Shown here piece by piece: positions 52,886 through 64,000 of a stretch of 64,000 bases of DNA. The notes under the pieces were generated by a model, which made no database searches, had not been told where the DNA came from, and was given only the letters and a program-made list of their open reading frames with translations. This DNA is from Gossypium raimondii (lineage: Eukaryota; Streptophyta; Magnoliopsida; Malvales; Malvaceae), in assembly GCF_025698545.1 (NCBI RefSeq), contig NC_068570.1, positions 1,550,001 to 1,614,000 on the forward strand, given 5' to 3'. Numbering within the stretch: position 1 is the stretch's first letter; every line of letters begins with the position of its first letter. A program made the translations under genes and the position numbers.

Positions 52886-54689
52886 ACATATCTTGAGTTA
52901 GAATGATAAAATACGATTCATCAACTAGATTAACTCGGAACTTTTTTACTCGGCTCTACTTGATTAGGTCGAATGCTGACCCTTTGTGCTTGGTTGGGTG
53001 GAAAAGTGGAAGGATTGAATGAGTGAGTAGAAAAGTGGAAAGAAAATAAATTTTGAGTGTGCTCGGCAGGGAAGAAAAGTGAGGAAAAAATATAGGAAAG
53101 ATAATCATTTTTCACCCTAATCCATAAAAATCAAAATATTTATAAAATTGGTCCTAATGTTTTATTTTATTTCCTTTCACTTTTCAACTCTACTAAGCAG
53201 TAGTCTTTCCTACTATGCACACTTACAGGAAAATATTTTTTTTTCCATATTTTTCAACCCCTTCAAATTTTCATCTTCCAATTTTATTTCCATTCTACCA
53301 ATTCCTAAAAAAATTAAGGGAATTAAATTCCAAACGTATGAAGTATCTGAGGACTTAAAGCATATCTTAACCTTCAAATTTTATTATGTAATTTAACTCA
53401 AATAAATAACCAACCTAACACGAAGCATGAGGCAAAATTGTAATAATATAAATAATAAAATATTGTTAGATGATATATGTATATGTATATATATTACCTT
53501 TGATCTAATATTGAGAAAGAAACATAAATAAAGAGACATGTTATATGCAACAAGAGGTTAGAAAAGATAAAGAATTTGTTGTTGGGTTTCTTTTCCTTTG
53601 CATTTATAACATTTTATTAAAATATACCTCTTATCTTCTTCTATTCCCCACATAACATAACATAACATAACTCTTCTTTTCTCTTTTTATAATGCTTTTC
53701 TTTATATTAATTTTGTTTATTTTTATATTCGTTTATAATTGTTTTTTCGATAATGTTATTTTTAAAATTTGAATTTATATTTTCTATATTAATTATCAAT
53801 TTATATTTAATATAATATATCAATATCAATCCTACATAACAAACAAAACAATATAATAACATTTATTATTTTTATAATATTTCTTACTTCTTCCCACTTC
53901 ACCAGCTCCCTCATCGGGAATTGTATAGGCAGCAAAGTTCAGTGAAGCAAAAGAAAGAAAAAGTAAGATTTATTATTTTATTCAATATGGTCCCTACTTC
54001 TACTTCTCTTTCGTTTACATGATTCTCAATACATCAATGACGATCAATTATTAGCATGTAAGCTGAATAAATTATTAATGAATTTGTATGTGAATTAATT
54101 ATAAAAAATGAAAAAAATTCATGTTCCAATCTTTAATTACCGTGTCGTGAGTGCTTATACGATTTAAGTTATCACTTTCATTAGGTAGGTGGGATAATTC
54201 TTATATTAGTCACTTACAATCCATTACATAGTTTATAGCATATTCAACGTTACAAAATAAGTTTGATTGTGTTAAAATATATTATGAGAACTATGATACC
54301 CTTAAGTCTAAAGATCATATTTATCATTATCATTATGATAAGTGTTGTGACATTCACATGATCCAAGAGTGTTCTCATGACTGTTCGATATAGTACATTG
54401 TTCTCTAATATGTACTCATGCATTTGACTTGTCATCTCATACTGATGGCAACGCCTTATCATTAATCAACTATACATTAGTCTCAATATATAATTGTTGT
54501 CCCGGCCCACAATAATATTTGACTAAGGACAATTTAATAATAATTATATTATTCCAAAAACATTATTATTCAATTTAATAATAATACACAAAAACATGTA
54601 CCGGATATAATAATGGTAATGCATTTATTAATTAAATAAGGTAAAAGTATGTATTACAATTATCTCGTAATTGGACTTTCCGCATATTG
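52886..54689. other. Intergenic, no gene seen
   Basis: AT-rich; contains an (ataac)n microsatellite at about 53648-53671. ORFs such as 53148-53396 are Phe/Ser-rich translations of T-rich DNA. No gene. Confidence 0.55.
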
Positions 54690-56291
54690 TAACACTTTTT
54701 TATTGTGGAATCGCCTTGAGCCGATTTTCGTGATTTCCTGACTTGAGGAGTTCAACTCCTTCGCTTTGGTGTATCGATGTGCCTTTTCATAGAGGTGAGA
54801 CAACTTCTCCGGTTGTTTTTTTTGTCAATACGTACCTCAAATGCTCATGACCCACCCCTGCAATAAAAGCTTGAATTGCCCATTTATTTGTTAGGCTCTT
54901 GATGCTCATAGTGGTTGTGTTGAACCAACGAATGTAGCGTCTCATACTTTCATTAACCTTCTAACCTTTTGTTTCACAACTATAGGGTTACAGGATTTCT
55001 TATTGCCACACTATTTGCTAATTGAAATGTGTCATAAACTGGTGTGCCAGTTCTCCAAAACTACATTTCAATCCTGTTGGTAGTGATAGGTATCCATATC
55101 CTAGTATAGTAGTCTCAGAGTTTTATGGAAAAGATCCTACACTTGAGGGCATCATCGGTGCCCATGGCACGCATATGGTTCTTGTATTGGATGATGCGAT
55201 CCATAGGGTCTTTCATCTCGTTATATGTCTCTTTTGGTAGCTTAAAGGAAGATGCCACTTGGTTTTCAGCTTTTTTGGGGGGGCTAAAGGTCCATTTGAG
55301 TATGAGACCCATTCTCTGTCTTCTGACTTCACCATTCGTGGGACCCGCATGTCTTTTCTAAGGGGCTTTACGTGGTGTCTTAAGGGAGAACCTTGCTAGC
55401 TTAAGTTAATTCTCACAGACCCATGTTCCTTACTAGCTTTACCATTTCCGTTTTGATCGCATCAATGTCTTGCTACTGAGGACGCCACATCTTTGAGTCT
55501 AGTTGGCATTGATGTCATAATTGATTGAAGTTCGTGCATTACCTGAGCATTCTATTATAATATCTTGTCTTGTTATTGAAATCGCTTTTGGAATGTTTCT
55601 TATTGTTGTTGGATACGTTCTTGGAGGAGCCTGAGCTGTTCCTGTAACTTTGTGTATTGTTGGCTTGTAGGCGTGTTGTTTTGTACGGTGGGATTATTGG
55701 TTGAGTGGTGGCAAATTGTTCCTTACATAAGGCTTTATTGGTTTGGATAGTTCTGATAATATAATGGTTGGGGACGTACATAGTTTTGTTGATAATGTTA
55801 CCAATGGGTAGGATGAGCGCTATTGTACAAGTAGCCATTGCGGTAACCCTAATGAGTATATTGGCCATGAGCAGGATAGCGCTGGTATCCCCGTCCCACT
55901 TGTTTGTAGTATTGGTTTTGGTCATACCAGTACAATTAGCTTCCTTCTCGTGCTCTCAGGATATCTTGGTGTGGTAAAGCCATGACATCTCATCTGAGTT
56001 CCCACAAACAATGCCAATTCTTGATGCAAGATTTGATGAAAGAGGATGCAGGTGATTCACACAGTCGTGGTGCCATAAGCCATTAATAATGTTTCTGTGA
56101 CTTGGAGGAGGAGCTTAATGTGGGCTCTCCTTACATGATTACCCTATAAGGATGATGTGATTAACGCAATGAGTTGATATTAAAGAGACAAAAGATGCAT
56201 AGAGGAGACCTTATCTTAAGGGAGCTCCTTCAACTTTACTGCAATATAAACTTTGTACATTATGGGGGACTAATTGTTGGGTATGTATAAC
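54690..56291 (-). pseudogene. Ty3-type retrotransposon gag relic with LTR end
   Basis: On the minus strand, several frames separated by stops and frameshifts give gag-like pieces: DPMDRIIQYKNHMRAMGTDD (about 55145-55210), then further on ESMRRYIRWFNTT (about 54900-54960), then EKLSHLYEKAHRYTKAKEL (about 54745-54815). This order fits the retrotransposon gag domain (PF03732). Upstream is a low-complexity Asn/Tyr/Thr-rich frame (55539-55925). At about 56000-56015 the minus strand reads TGGCATTGTTTGTGGGAAC, resembling the TGGCGCC-type primer-binding region of Ty3 elements. The LTR beyond it may run to 56291 (minus-strand start TGTTATACATACCC). No reverse transcriptase remains and the second LTR is not found. 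Confidence 0.65.
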
Positions 56292-56808
56292 AATGCTTCT
56301 ACTTATTAGTATTTGGTAGTGTTGTACGGTATTTTCCTTTTAACAAATGATATGCTATTTTATTGGATAAATAAAGATAATGCTATTTATTAGAATAAAA
56401 TAATCAAGGGAATAAAATAACCAAACTCATGTACCAAATGAAATATGAAAACGATTATATACACATCTACAGTTGGATATAATATATGTATGCATGCATG
56501 CTCAGATAAGTGTCAAATGGATGTTTACAATAACTTTGCAGTCAAACAAACATTGCATGATGTGCACTCACTTCTGTATTTTTGTTGCCATGAAAATTCC
56601 GATCAACCAAATGTGACTGTATGGCCGGAACATAAATATGAACATTTGCACATGCTGTCATAAATCCATATAATCTTTCTAGAATATGCTTCACAATTAA
56701 GGTACAAAAATTTGCTATGGGATTCTTGTTTATAATTGGAAACAAATTCAACAATGAAATTTTGAAGAAAAAAAGTGTAAAAAGAAAAGGGTTTGAGGGG
56801 TATCTGAG
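56292..56808. other. 3' flank of the WD-repeat gene
   Basis: Between the gag relic and the stop codon of the minus-strand WD gene. The first 150-300 bp past the stop is probably its 3' UTR. Nothing else seen. Confidence 0.5.
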
Positions 56809-59393
56809 TTAATTCCCTTTGGATCCTTCCATTGTTTGTTCATCTAAGAGCTCATTGACACAAAATTCCTGTAAGTTATCATAAACTTTTCTCAGTTGTT
56901 GAAACATCTCCTTTGATCTTTGACAATCAGCCTTCAGTCTCTTCGCTTCCATTTCGGCCACAGCCGAAGACCCTTGTTGCTGCAAAAACAAATGGTTGAC
57001 AAGGGTTTTATCAAACAAGGTTTTTGAGTCGAAATCACGATAATTACAGGCCGGTAATGGTAAATCGATGCCTCATACTACTAAAATTGAGCAAGTAAAG
57101 AGAACCTGAAGTTGTTTAATGTGATCATTGATTAGCTGAGAACTGAGGTATGAAGGGAGGTCGATAGTATCTGGGAGCATAACAATAGCCTTGTTGTCCA
57201 TGTCTTCATCGCTTGAATTTGCGTATTTTTCTAGCGGAGGTGGGAGTGAAAGTTCATGCTTTCTTGAGGAAGGTTGTGATTTTGATTCTGCCCGACCAAG
57301 GGGGTATGGGAGTCTAACAATGACGATATTGTTCACAGGGCCTGAATATAATAAGTGCACATCGGTTACATGCTTCGGGTGTGTATAATAAAGAACATCA
57401 CATGAAGAAACAGAATTTATGCTTCTTTGTATGAGATTTGTCCTAAACAAGAAGATATGAAAATGAACCGAGCATGCATAGAAGTTAATCCCCGAAACTA
57501 GAAGTATGCAATCTAATTAGTGCCTTTCATGGAAAACAAGAAACATTTACCTTTGGAATGTCGGAACATGCGAGTAATGTTTTGCGTTTTCACATCCCAA
57601 ACTCGAATCATGCCATCCTCTGATCCAGATAATAGCAAATTTCCTTCAGCACTATATGCCAAGCATGTAACTGGCTTACTGTCCAAAAAAATGATTGTAA
57701 AACTGTTAGAGGCACCGATATTATTCAAACACGAGCAACTTTTCCTTTTTTTGATGCATAATCAGAAGTATCTCAAAAGTCCATCTTCAATCTAGGGGAT
57801 TAGTTTTAGGGTTCGAAGCTAAGAGCACAAGCCATAGCACCTCTACTTTAAGAACTAAAAGAAAGTATGAAGTTAAACGACAACAAGCAACATAGGCTTT
57901 CCCGGGATTATTTGGGAGTATTGAAAAGATGGGCAAAGCAAAAACAAATAAACAAATAATAAAGTCTGAAGAAAACAAAGTAACACCTTTGATCAGTTAG
58001 TGAACCGATGATGTGCAATCCATAGTTGTCGCTAGGGGAACTTTCGGCATTAAGAGCAGTGATATAAATTTTACCATCTCGGCTGCCGGCATAGAAGACA
58101 TGTTCACCAGGGTCTATTGCAATTGCATCAATGATGGAAGGAAACACAACGTTTCGTAATAATCTTCCCTTGGATAAGCTCCATACCTACTAGCAGTGAA
58201 CGTTAAATCAGGAACATCCGGTAATTACAAAACAAATCAATTGATATTCCCCGTAATAAGATTCTATTACACGCATGGAAGATTTGTCAAAAAACCAACA
58301 AAAGAATTGCGAATTACTATCATGCTAAGCAAATGCGTCAACATATCCTTAACCATTAATCTCACATTGGTTTGGAATACTTCTAGCTTCAAAATTACCA
58401 ATCCAAAAACACAATTTACTGATAAAAAGGCGATAAATAGATAAATTGGGTGGTGCCAATGACATGCCATTCAAAGTATCTATCTTTTCATTCAAATTCA
58501 TATAGTTCAAAACAACACCCCAATCACCAATCTCTTAAGATATTACAGAACAAACCTTACAAGTTCGGTCCTCGGAAGCCGACACGATGATCGCATTCCC
58601 TCCGCCATAACCAATAACAATATCTGTTACACGCAGAGTATGTTCCGTAAAACTATACTCATAAAGATGACTAACCTGCTGCCGTCTAACATCATCGAAT
58701 ATCCTAATTTACATCCAAATCAAAAGCACAAACTATTAGCAATTAGTAACCACAATAATCAAATACGATACACACGAGTATGGGCGTACATGAAAAGCGA
58801 CCAAACTCGAACGCATCCATCTTCGGACCCGGAAATGAGAAGTGAATCATCTTCAGAGAAAACTAAACATGTAATTGCTCTATAATGAGCATGCCATTTC
58901 TTCAATAACCTACCCGTAGCAACCTAAACAAAAAACGAACCAAAAATGTTTAAGCTTTAATTAACAAATAAATTACTTAAAAATTAAATAAAGGGATTGA
59001 ATTGTTTTATACCTCCCAAATGTAAATATCACCTGATGAACCTCCACCAACTATGTAAGTACCATCGCTATTAGCAATAAGCGGTTTAATGGGTTCAACG
59101 GGAAAGCTTTTAACTTGGGCTTGAGGCTGTAAAAAAAAAATTAAGCAAAAAAAAAGGGGGAAATTTTTGGGTGGTTAAAAAGAGCGTACCTTGGACCAAG
59201 ACCAATAAAGGAGGTGACCGGAGGTGGCGGAGGGGTCACGAAGTTGAGAGCAGGCGAGGAAACGGCAACCGACGGTGGTGAGGCCGTGTGGAGGGGAGGC
59301 GCAAGTTTTGTAACGGAGTTGCTCTGCCCCTGTCTGTAGGTCCCAGCAACCGATGCCGCCGTCGATTGAAGATGATGCTATCACTACACTCAT
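56809..59393 (-). CDS. RID3: WD40 protein, RID3 / IPI3 / WDR18 type
   Basis: Minus-strand exons 59393-59190, 59126-59013, 58923-58790, 58703-58556, 58186-57987, 57678-57551, 57341-57106 and 56979-56809; 1335 nt, 444 aa, GT/AG throughout and in frame. WD repeats run from residue 1 to about 310: SIDGGIGCWDLQTG, SSGDIYIWEVATGRLLKKW, SGSEDGCVRVWSLF, SASEDRTCKVWSLSKGRLLR, AGSRDGKIYITALN and SGSEDGMIRVWDVKTQNITR. An acidic, Ser-rich linker follows (SSDEDMDNKA). The C-terminal about 60 residues form a coiled coil (EMEAKRLKADCQRSKEMFQQ). Size and layout match Arabidopsis ROOT INITIATION DEFECTIVE 3 and yeast Ipi3 / human WDR18, a nuclear subunit of the Rix1 complex needed for ITS2 processing and 60S assembly. 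In Arabidopsis, loss affects callus, root and shoot-meristem formation. Function here is inferred from the family. The ATG at 59393 is the only one before the first WD repeat. Confidence 0.9.
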
Positions 59394-60170
59394 TGTTATT
59401 GGGACAAGCTTCGCTTGGTTCTTACAATTTAGGGTTTTGGTTCATTACAACGATCAATGATAATAGGGTTTTGTTTTGTCTTTTAGGGTTTTAGGTACAG
59501 GGGAGAAGGAGAGGCTTGACACTGCGACAGCGAGAATGTTCAGAACGGAAACGGCATCGTTTTTCCCTTTATATCTTTAATGATCAAAGACATCGTTTTA
59601 ATTCATTGAACTCCGAATTATAGGTTAAATTGTAAAATTTTTTATTCTTCTATAAAAAATTTACAAAATGGTCACTCAACTATTCAACTTTTTTTAGCCT
59701 TTAATATTTATAAATTATGTTAATTTAGTTTTGATTATAAAAAATAACCCTTAACATTTACATATTGTGTGATTAGATTTTTTACTATTTTTTACAATGA
59801 GAGTTAGTTTTAAAAGAATGAGAAAATATTAAAATTATTATCTTAAATTTTTGAGTTTTTTTATTTTTATTTTTGTATATTTTCAGTCATATTTAATTGA
59901 TAACTTTGTTTTGTTAGCTTTTTAGGTGAAAGGGTCACAGAGAAGAAAAAAATGCAAAAAAAAACCAAATTATACAATGTGTAAATTTGAGGATTAGATT
60001 TTTAGAATCAAGACTAAAATGGCACAATGTATAAATTTTGAGGGTTAAAGTTGCTATTATATCAATTTCAAAAGCTACCATGTTAGTTAATTGGTGACCA
60101 AAAAGACAAAATTAAATAGTTGAGTAAAAAAACTATTAATATTTGGGTGAATACTAGTGTAGTTTACCCA
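59394..60170. other. RID3 5' flank and family C relative (about 59630-60170)
   Basis: The first about 170 bp (to about 59560) is likely 5' UTR and promoter. Beyond it, 'aaatttacaaaatggtcact' on the left is mirrored by 'ttggtgaccaaaaagacaaa' on the right, as in the family C inverted-repeat elements. No gene. Confidence 0.5.
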
Positions 60171-60930
60171 ATTTTAAATTAGTCTTTAAATATCAAAACA
60201 CTTCAATTGAATCTTCAAACTAAGATACGGTACTAATCAAATTCTTTTGTGAATCTAACCATCAGCTTGAATTTCGTGTGGTTCGTTTTTAAATACGTAT
60301 AGATTAATAAATATTTTTAAACAAGACAACGTCATTGATTGGATGGATCAATTGGAATGTTTTGAAGTTTAGAGTTTAAATTTACAATTGAATTCATAGT
60401 TCGAGAATGCATGGTGCAATTAATCATTTTATATAATTTGTGTTAATTCCATCGCACATCGGTAAGCTATGGATTAAATTTTAAATTGATCCTAAAATTT
60501 TAAAACATTTTAATTAAATCCTCAAAATAGTAATATCGTATCAATTATATCTCTCTGTCAATCTAACCATATATGTGACAGTAAATGTTAGCTTGGATCT
60601 ACATGGAATATAGATTAAAACACATGGATCAACATTAAACCAAATGTATACTAATCGTATAAACAACTTAGATCTAATATTTGAAAGAAAAAAATACCCT
60701 CTTAAATTTTAATGACGTGTTTTTTAATACATTAGATTCAAGCTTTCCATGAGGTCGGTATACTCAAAATCAAATCTAAATTGAAATTTAATGGCCAAGT
60801 TGATGGGTAAATTGACAGAATGATTTAATTGATATACAATGCTAAAATTTTAATAATTAAATCAAAACATTTTGGAGTTGAGGATCAATTTAAAACTAGA
60901 CCTTATTTGGGGAGCTATAGTGCAATTAAT
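60171..60930. repeat. Two dispersed-repeat units like 32535-32825
   Basis: 'ttaaattgatcctaaaattt', 'ttttaattaaatcctcaaaa' and 'ggaatgttttgaagttta' recur as at 32535-32825; two units lie head-to-tail here (60171-60430, 60465-60930). Confidence 0.5.
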
Positions 60931-61851
60931 CCTTTTTATTTTCTTTGGGCCAGATATTTCGAAAATCAAAACTAGGGTTGCCCTCGACTATTTTCGGCCC
61001 AATATGCTGTGAACCCTAAATGGTACTTCTTTTGGGAGCTATAATGCAATTAACCCTCGCATATGATAGGACTTAAGTATAACAGTATATTATACGATTG
61101 CTAGAGGAGGATGCTAATATTTCCTTACATGGAGGGATCATTATTTCTGTTCACTCCTAATTACTCCTAATTACTAGGTGTAGTTTTTTTATTTCTACAA
61201 AAAAAATTTCAAAAGGAGAAAAACAATAAGAAGAGGGAGAAAAAAGAAATTTATGTTTTTTTTCTTTTATAATATCAATTTCTGTCTATTTCTCTCTCTC
61301 TCTTTTTTCTCTTTTAAACCAAAAGATGAAAATAATTTTTGGTCCAATATGGCAATTAAGCAACATTAAAAAAAAGCAGATCCATAATATATAAAATTAT
61401 TTAAAATTTTAATTGAGTTGGTGTCACGAATTAATTATATATAAATTTAATTTGGAAATGACTAAAAGTTCACTAATTTTACAAAATAAATTATATTATT
61501 ATGATGGTGTTTTTGCACTTTGAAAGTCGTTTATATAAAATAAATAAAATCTTATATATGGTGGGATTTAAACCTAAGATATCATGGTTTTAAACATTTA
61601 GCTTTATCATTTTAATAAATATATATTCTACATAATTTTTCACTTGTATTGTGGGTCTGTCATAATCTAATATATATAATTTCAATACCCATACAAAATG
61701 TAAACATAATTATATTTATTATATTTCTTTTTATATTTGTACTTGTATTTTAATATTTATTGGGATTAGATTGATTTTACGTCAAGTCAATCTAAAGTGG
61801 GTCAATTCAAATTTTTATTTTTTCAGATTGTTTTGAGTTCAAATCAATTTC
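60931..61851. other. Intergenic, no gene seen
   Basis: AT-rich with a short tandem 'actcctaatt' (61155-61180). Purine/pyrimidine runs at 61200-61330. No gene. Confidence 0.5.
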
Positions 61852-62110
61852 GGCAAGGGCAATACTAGGGGGTTAGCAAGGGCCCTGGCCCCTATAATGA
61901 AAAGAAAATAGTTTTGGACCTTTAAATTTTATAAGATTTTATTTTAGTAAATGATAAAATTACACTTTAGCTCAAAAAATAATAAAATTTTGATTTAATC
62001 CTTTAAAAAAGTATAAAGATATTAACTTTAAAATGGTAAAATTGTATTTTAACCCTCATTAACAATATACAATTTAATTTCGCCTTAAAAAATTATGACT
62101 TCACTCTTGA
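61852..62110. mobile_element. MITE family D relative
   Basis: 'gggggttagcaagggccctg' at the left and 'tgacttcactcttgaa' at the right, with 'aaaattgtattttaaccctc' inside, match other family D copies. The right end is eroded. Confidence 0.45.
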
Positions 62111-62559
62111 ATTTCAAATTTGAGTCAAATTCGGATTATTTTATATTCTAATCAATTAAATTTAAGGTCAGATGATTTTAAAATAGATTCTTTCAATTTG
62201 GAATTTGAATTAATTTGAATCCAAATTCAAGGAATTTGATTTCTTATATAAATTCAAATTTCTAATTCTATATTATTCCTCTTTATATATTCCATTTGAA
62301 ACTTTCTAGGGCACGTGCCATACCCTTAACATCTTTTAGAATTAGAAAAATTAGATGAGAGACAAAAGGCATATATATAGTGTCAAACAATAGGTTTATT
62401 AGGGTTAGGGTTTTAATATTTATTTATTTGAGAAATCACAGGCACGACAAAGATATGGTAAGAATTATATATGTTTTTTTATAAAAATAATCTTAAAATA
62501 TTAATTAAATACGAAAATGACCTGAAGGAAATATTATATATGAGAATGATTCGTTTGCT

Positions 62560-62900
62560 ACAGTGAAAGTTGGTAACACCACCCTCTTTTTCTCCCTAAT
62601 CATTATCCAATTATCAGATTAAAAAAATGATTTTTTCTGGTACCGTGACTGTGTCAAGCGGCATCAGTATGTATTTTTTGATATACTCGTAAAAAGTAGG
62701 GTATTCATGGTGAAGGAAAAAAAAGAAAAAAATATTTTTTAATTGGTGTAGCCGATTTGTTAGGTGGTACTGGTGACTGTTAGGGGAATAAAATTTTTTA
62801 AAGGGTATTGTTGGTCTGTCAAGCGACATTGGTGAATTTAAAAAAAAAATTTAATTAGTGTCGCCACGTTGTTAGGCGGCACCACCCACTATATATAACC
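62560..62900. repeat. Tandem units with 'gttaggcggcaccacc' motif
   Basis: 'tgtcaagcggcatcagt' and 'gtcaagcgacattggtg', and 'ggtgtagccgatttgttaggt' (split over 62744-62764) and 'agtgtcgccacgttgttagg', are pairs of diverged direct repeats about 115-180 bp apart. They lie just upstream of a TATA-like 'ccactatatataacc' (62887) and the mobile-domain relic. Confidence 0.6.
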
Positions 62901-63149
62901 CATCCCCAATACAAAATCTGTATACGTTGAAGTATTTAGTTTTTTGTTGAAAATTAATATTTTTTTTGTTGAAGAGAAGAAAAAAATGAAGAAAGATTTG
63001 TGGTTAGTAATAGGGGAGAAAAAAAAGATCAGTGTTCAATAGAACCGGAGAAAAGAGAAAAAAAATATTTTTTTTGTGTTATATGTTCGAAATTGGGGGA
63101 GAACAATTTATTTATGTTGATGTTTTAGGGAGAAATTGTGATAGTTTGA

Positions 63150-63300
63150 AGGTATGTTTGAGTTCACGGTGATACGGTGGCACTAGGAGACCCACACATT
63201 TCATTTATCGTGTGGGGAGTGCACCATCACTTTAGAAGATGTCACATTGTAACTCGGGCTCCTAGTTGGTAGTGATTATACGTCACGAGTTCAAGTATAG
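63150..63300 (+). pseudogene. Plant mobile domain (PMD) pseudogene fragment
   Basis: The plus-strand frame through about 63165-63290 reads VIRWH, stop, ETHTFHLSCGECTITLEDVT, stop, LGLLVG. It matches the opening of the plant mobile domain (PF10536, MAIN/MAIL and Mutator/Ty3-associated), where conserved ETHTFH and GECTITLEDV lead into a leucine-rich helix. Two in-frame stops show decay. The domain's later part is not found before the window ends. A tandem array with TATA-like sequence upstream may be its old promoter region. It is probably a transposon-borne copy. Confidence 0.75.
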
Positions 63301-64000
63301 TGTTCAAACTTGTGCATGGAAAGCCTCACCAATTGACGGTGGTTATGTGGTTAAGTTTAACGCCACCATAAGATGATGCTTTATAAACCTCATTCATAAG
63401 TTTGAGATCATAATCATATGAAAAAAGAGGTTTAATCAATTTATTCTTTTTCTCCATCAAAGTAGTATCCTTAACCTCATTGTCTAAAACATGTGCCAGA
63501 GATGGAGGCAAGAAGATCAGCGATGGAGGAAATGGCTATGACGGTGAAAGCTAAAACATGACTCGGGATGACATCAATTATAGTTATTAAAGTGATGTAT
63601 GAAAGGAAGAGTAGAGAGAAAAAATCGAGAAAAAAATTGAGAAAAAAAAATATGGGGAGCCCATGGCCACCAATGTGTCATTTGATTATTCGAACTATAG
63701 TTAATATCATTATCATACAAGTTAAAATGATAGTAGAGATTGTCATATTTCGATCCATTATTCATGTAACTAGAATTATGATAACTACAAAAAAAACCTT
63801 TCTAGTTCACTCAAAAAAGAGCGATTGTTGTTTAAAAAAAAATATTTTCACTATCAAAATATATGGATTAACAATCCTGACCATTCAGTGAATTATTTTT
63901 TCACTATCACTACTATCAAGTTAAATTTTTTTCACTATTACTACAATCAAGTTAAAATTTTTTAATAGGTGAAAAATAATTTAATAGGTTGAAAATATTT
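63301..64000. other. Flank of the PMD relic, no gene seen
   Basis: Short ORFs at 63326-63511 (-), 63568-63891 (+) and 63574-63765 (-) have no recognisable motif. The last 120 bp has repeated 'ttttttcactat' (63885-63960). Confidence 0.45.

Noticed and set aside
55022..55977. Plus-strand ORFs of 69-78 codons
   Set aside because: They mirror the minus-strand gag relic, which has recognisable gag motifs; the plus-strand translations do not.
63568..63891. 107-codon plus-strand ORF near the right edge
   Set aside because: It is Ile/Lys-rich translation of AT-rich DNA with no motif, and an antisense frame is equally open.

Overview
The window looks like nuclear DNA of a dicot plant. It is very AT-rich and gene-poor, with five protein-coding genes in 64 kb. 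Four of them are split by GT/AG introns, and all five belong to known plant families. The long LTRs, the SINEs and a plant-mobile-domain relic suggest a Malvaceae genome such as cotton (Gossypium). That species call is recognition, not proof. Nothing prokaryotic or organellar is present, and I see no CRISPR array, operon, rRNA or tRNA gene.

Genes, left to right. (1) 3774-6528 (+): a DCL-type (DUF3223) plastid protein, 3 exons, 217 aa. (2) 9434-14238 (+): a TGS1-type cap trimethylguanosine synthase with a WW domain, 11 exons, 720 aa. (3) 23989-27235 (+): a long-N-terminus remorin, 7 exons, 566 aa. (4) 41889-42503 (-): a single-exon HECATE-type bHLH factor, 204 aa. (5) 56809-59393 (-): a WD-repeat protein of the RID3 / IPI3 / WDR18 type, 8 exons, 444 aa. 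I joined exons by hand; each reading frame stays open through every junction and each spliced CDS is a multiple of three. The genes serve unrelated housekeeping, membrane and developmental roles and do not form a pathway.

The rest is mostly layered transposon debris. Clear cases with target-site duplications (TSDs) are: a 2053-bp solo LTR (17042-19094, TSD ATACA) inserted into the 3' TSD of an older SINE; a 521-bp solo LTR (37018-37538, TSD AGACT); two full-length SINEs 370 bp apart (42983-43171 and 43557-43739) with 17- and 16-bp TSDs; and two MITEs with 8-bp TSDs (6901-7223 and 51331-51741). Several families of inverted-repeat elements recur across the window. Two introns carry independent arrays of about 180-200 bp tandem repeats.

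The most unusual structure is 50556-52586. It is a foldback with arms of about 0.5 kb, an initiator-tRNA-Met-type primer-binding site next to one arm, and a short ORF with a motif like that of plant pararetrovirus movement proteins. A MITE has inserted into its loop, and the whole structure sits inside a larger inverted-repeat element. It may be a rearranged endogenous pararetrovirus or an LTR element with inverted LTRs. Other relics are a Ty3-type gag fragment (54690-56291, -) and a plant-mobile-domain pseudogene (about 63150-63300, +).
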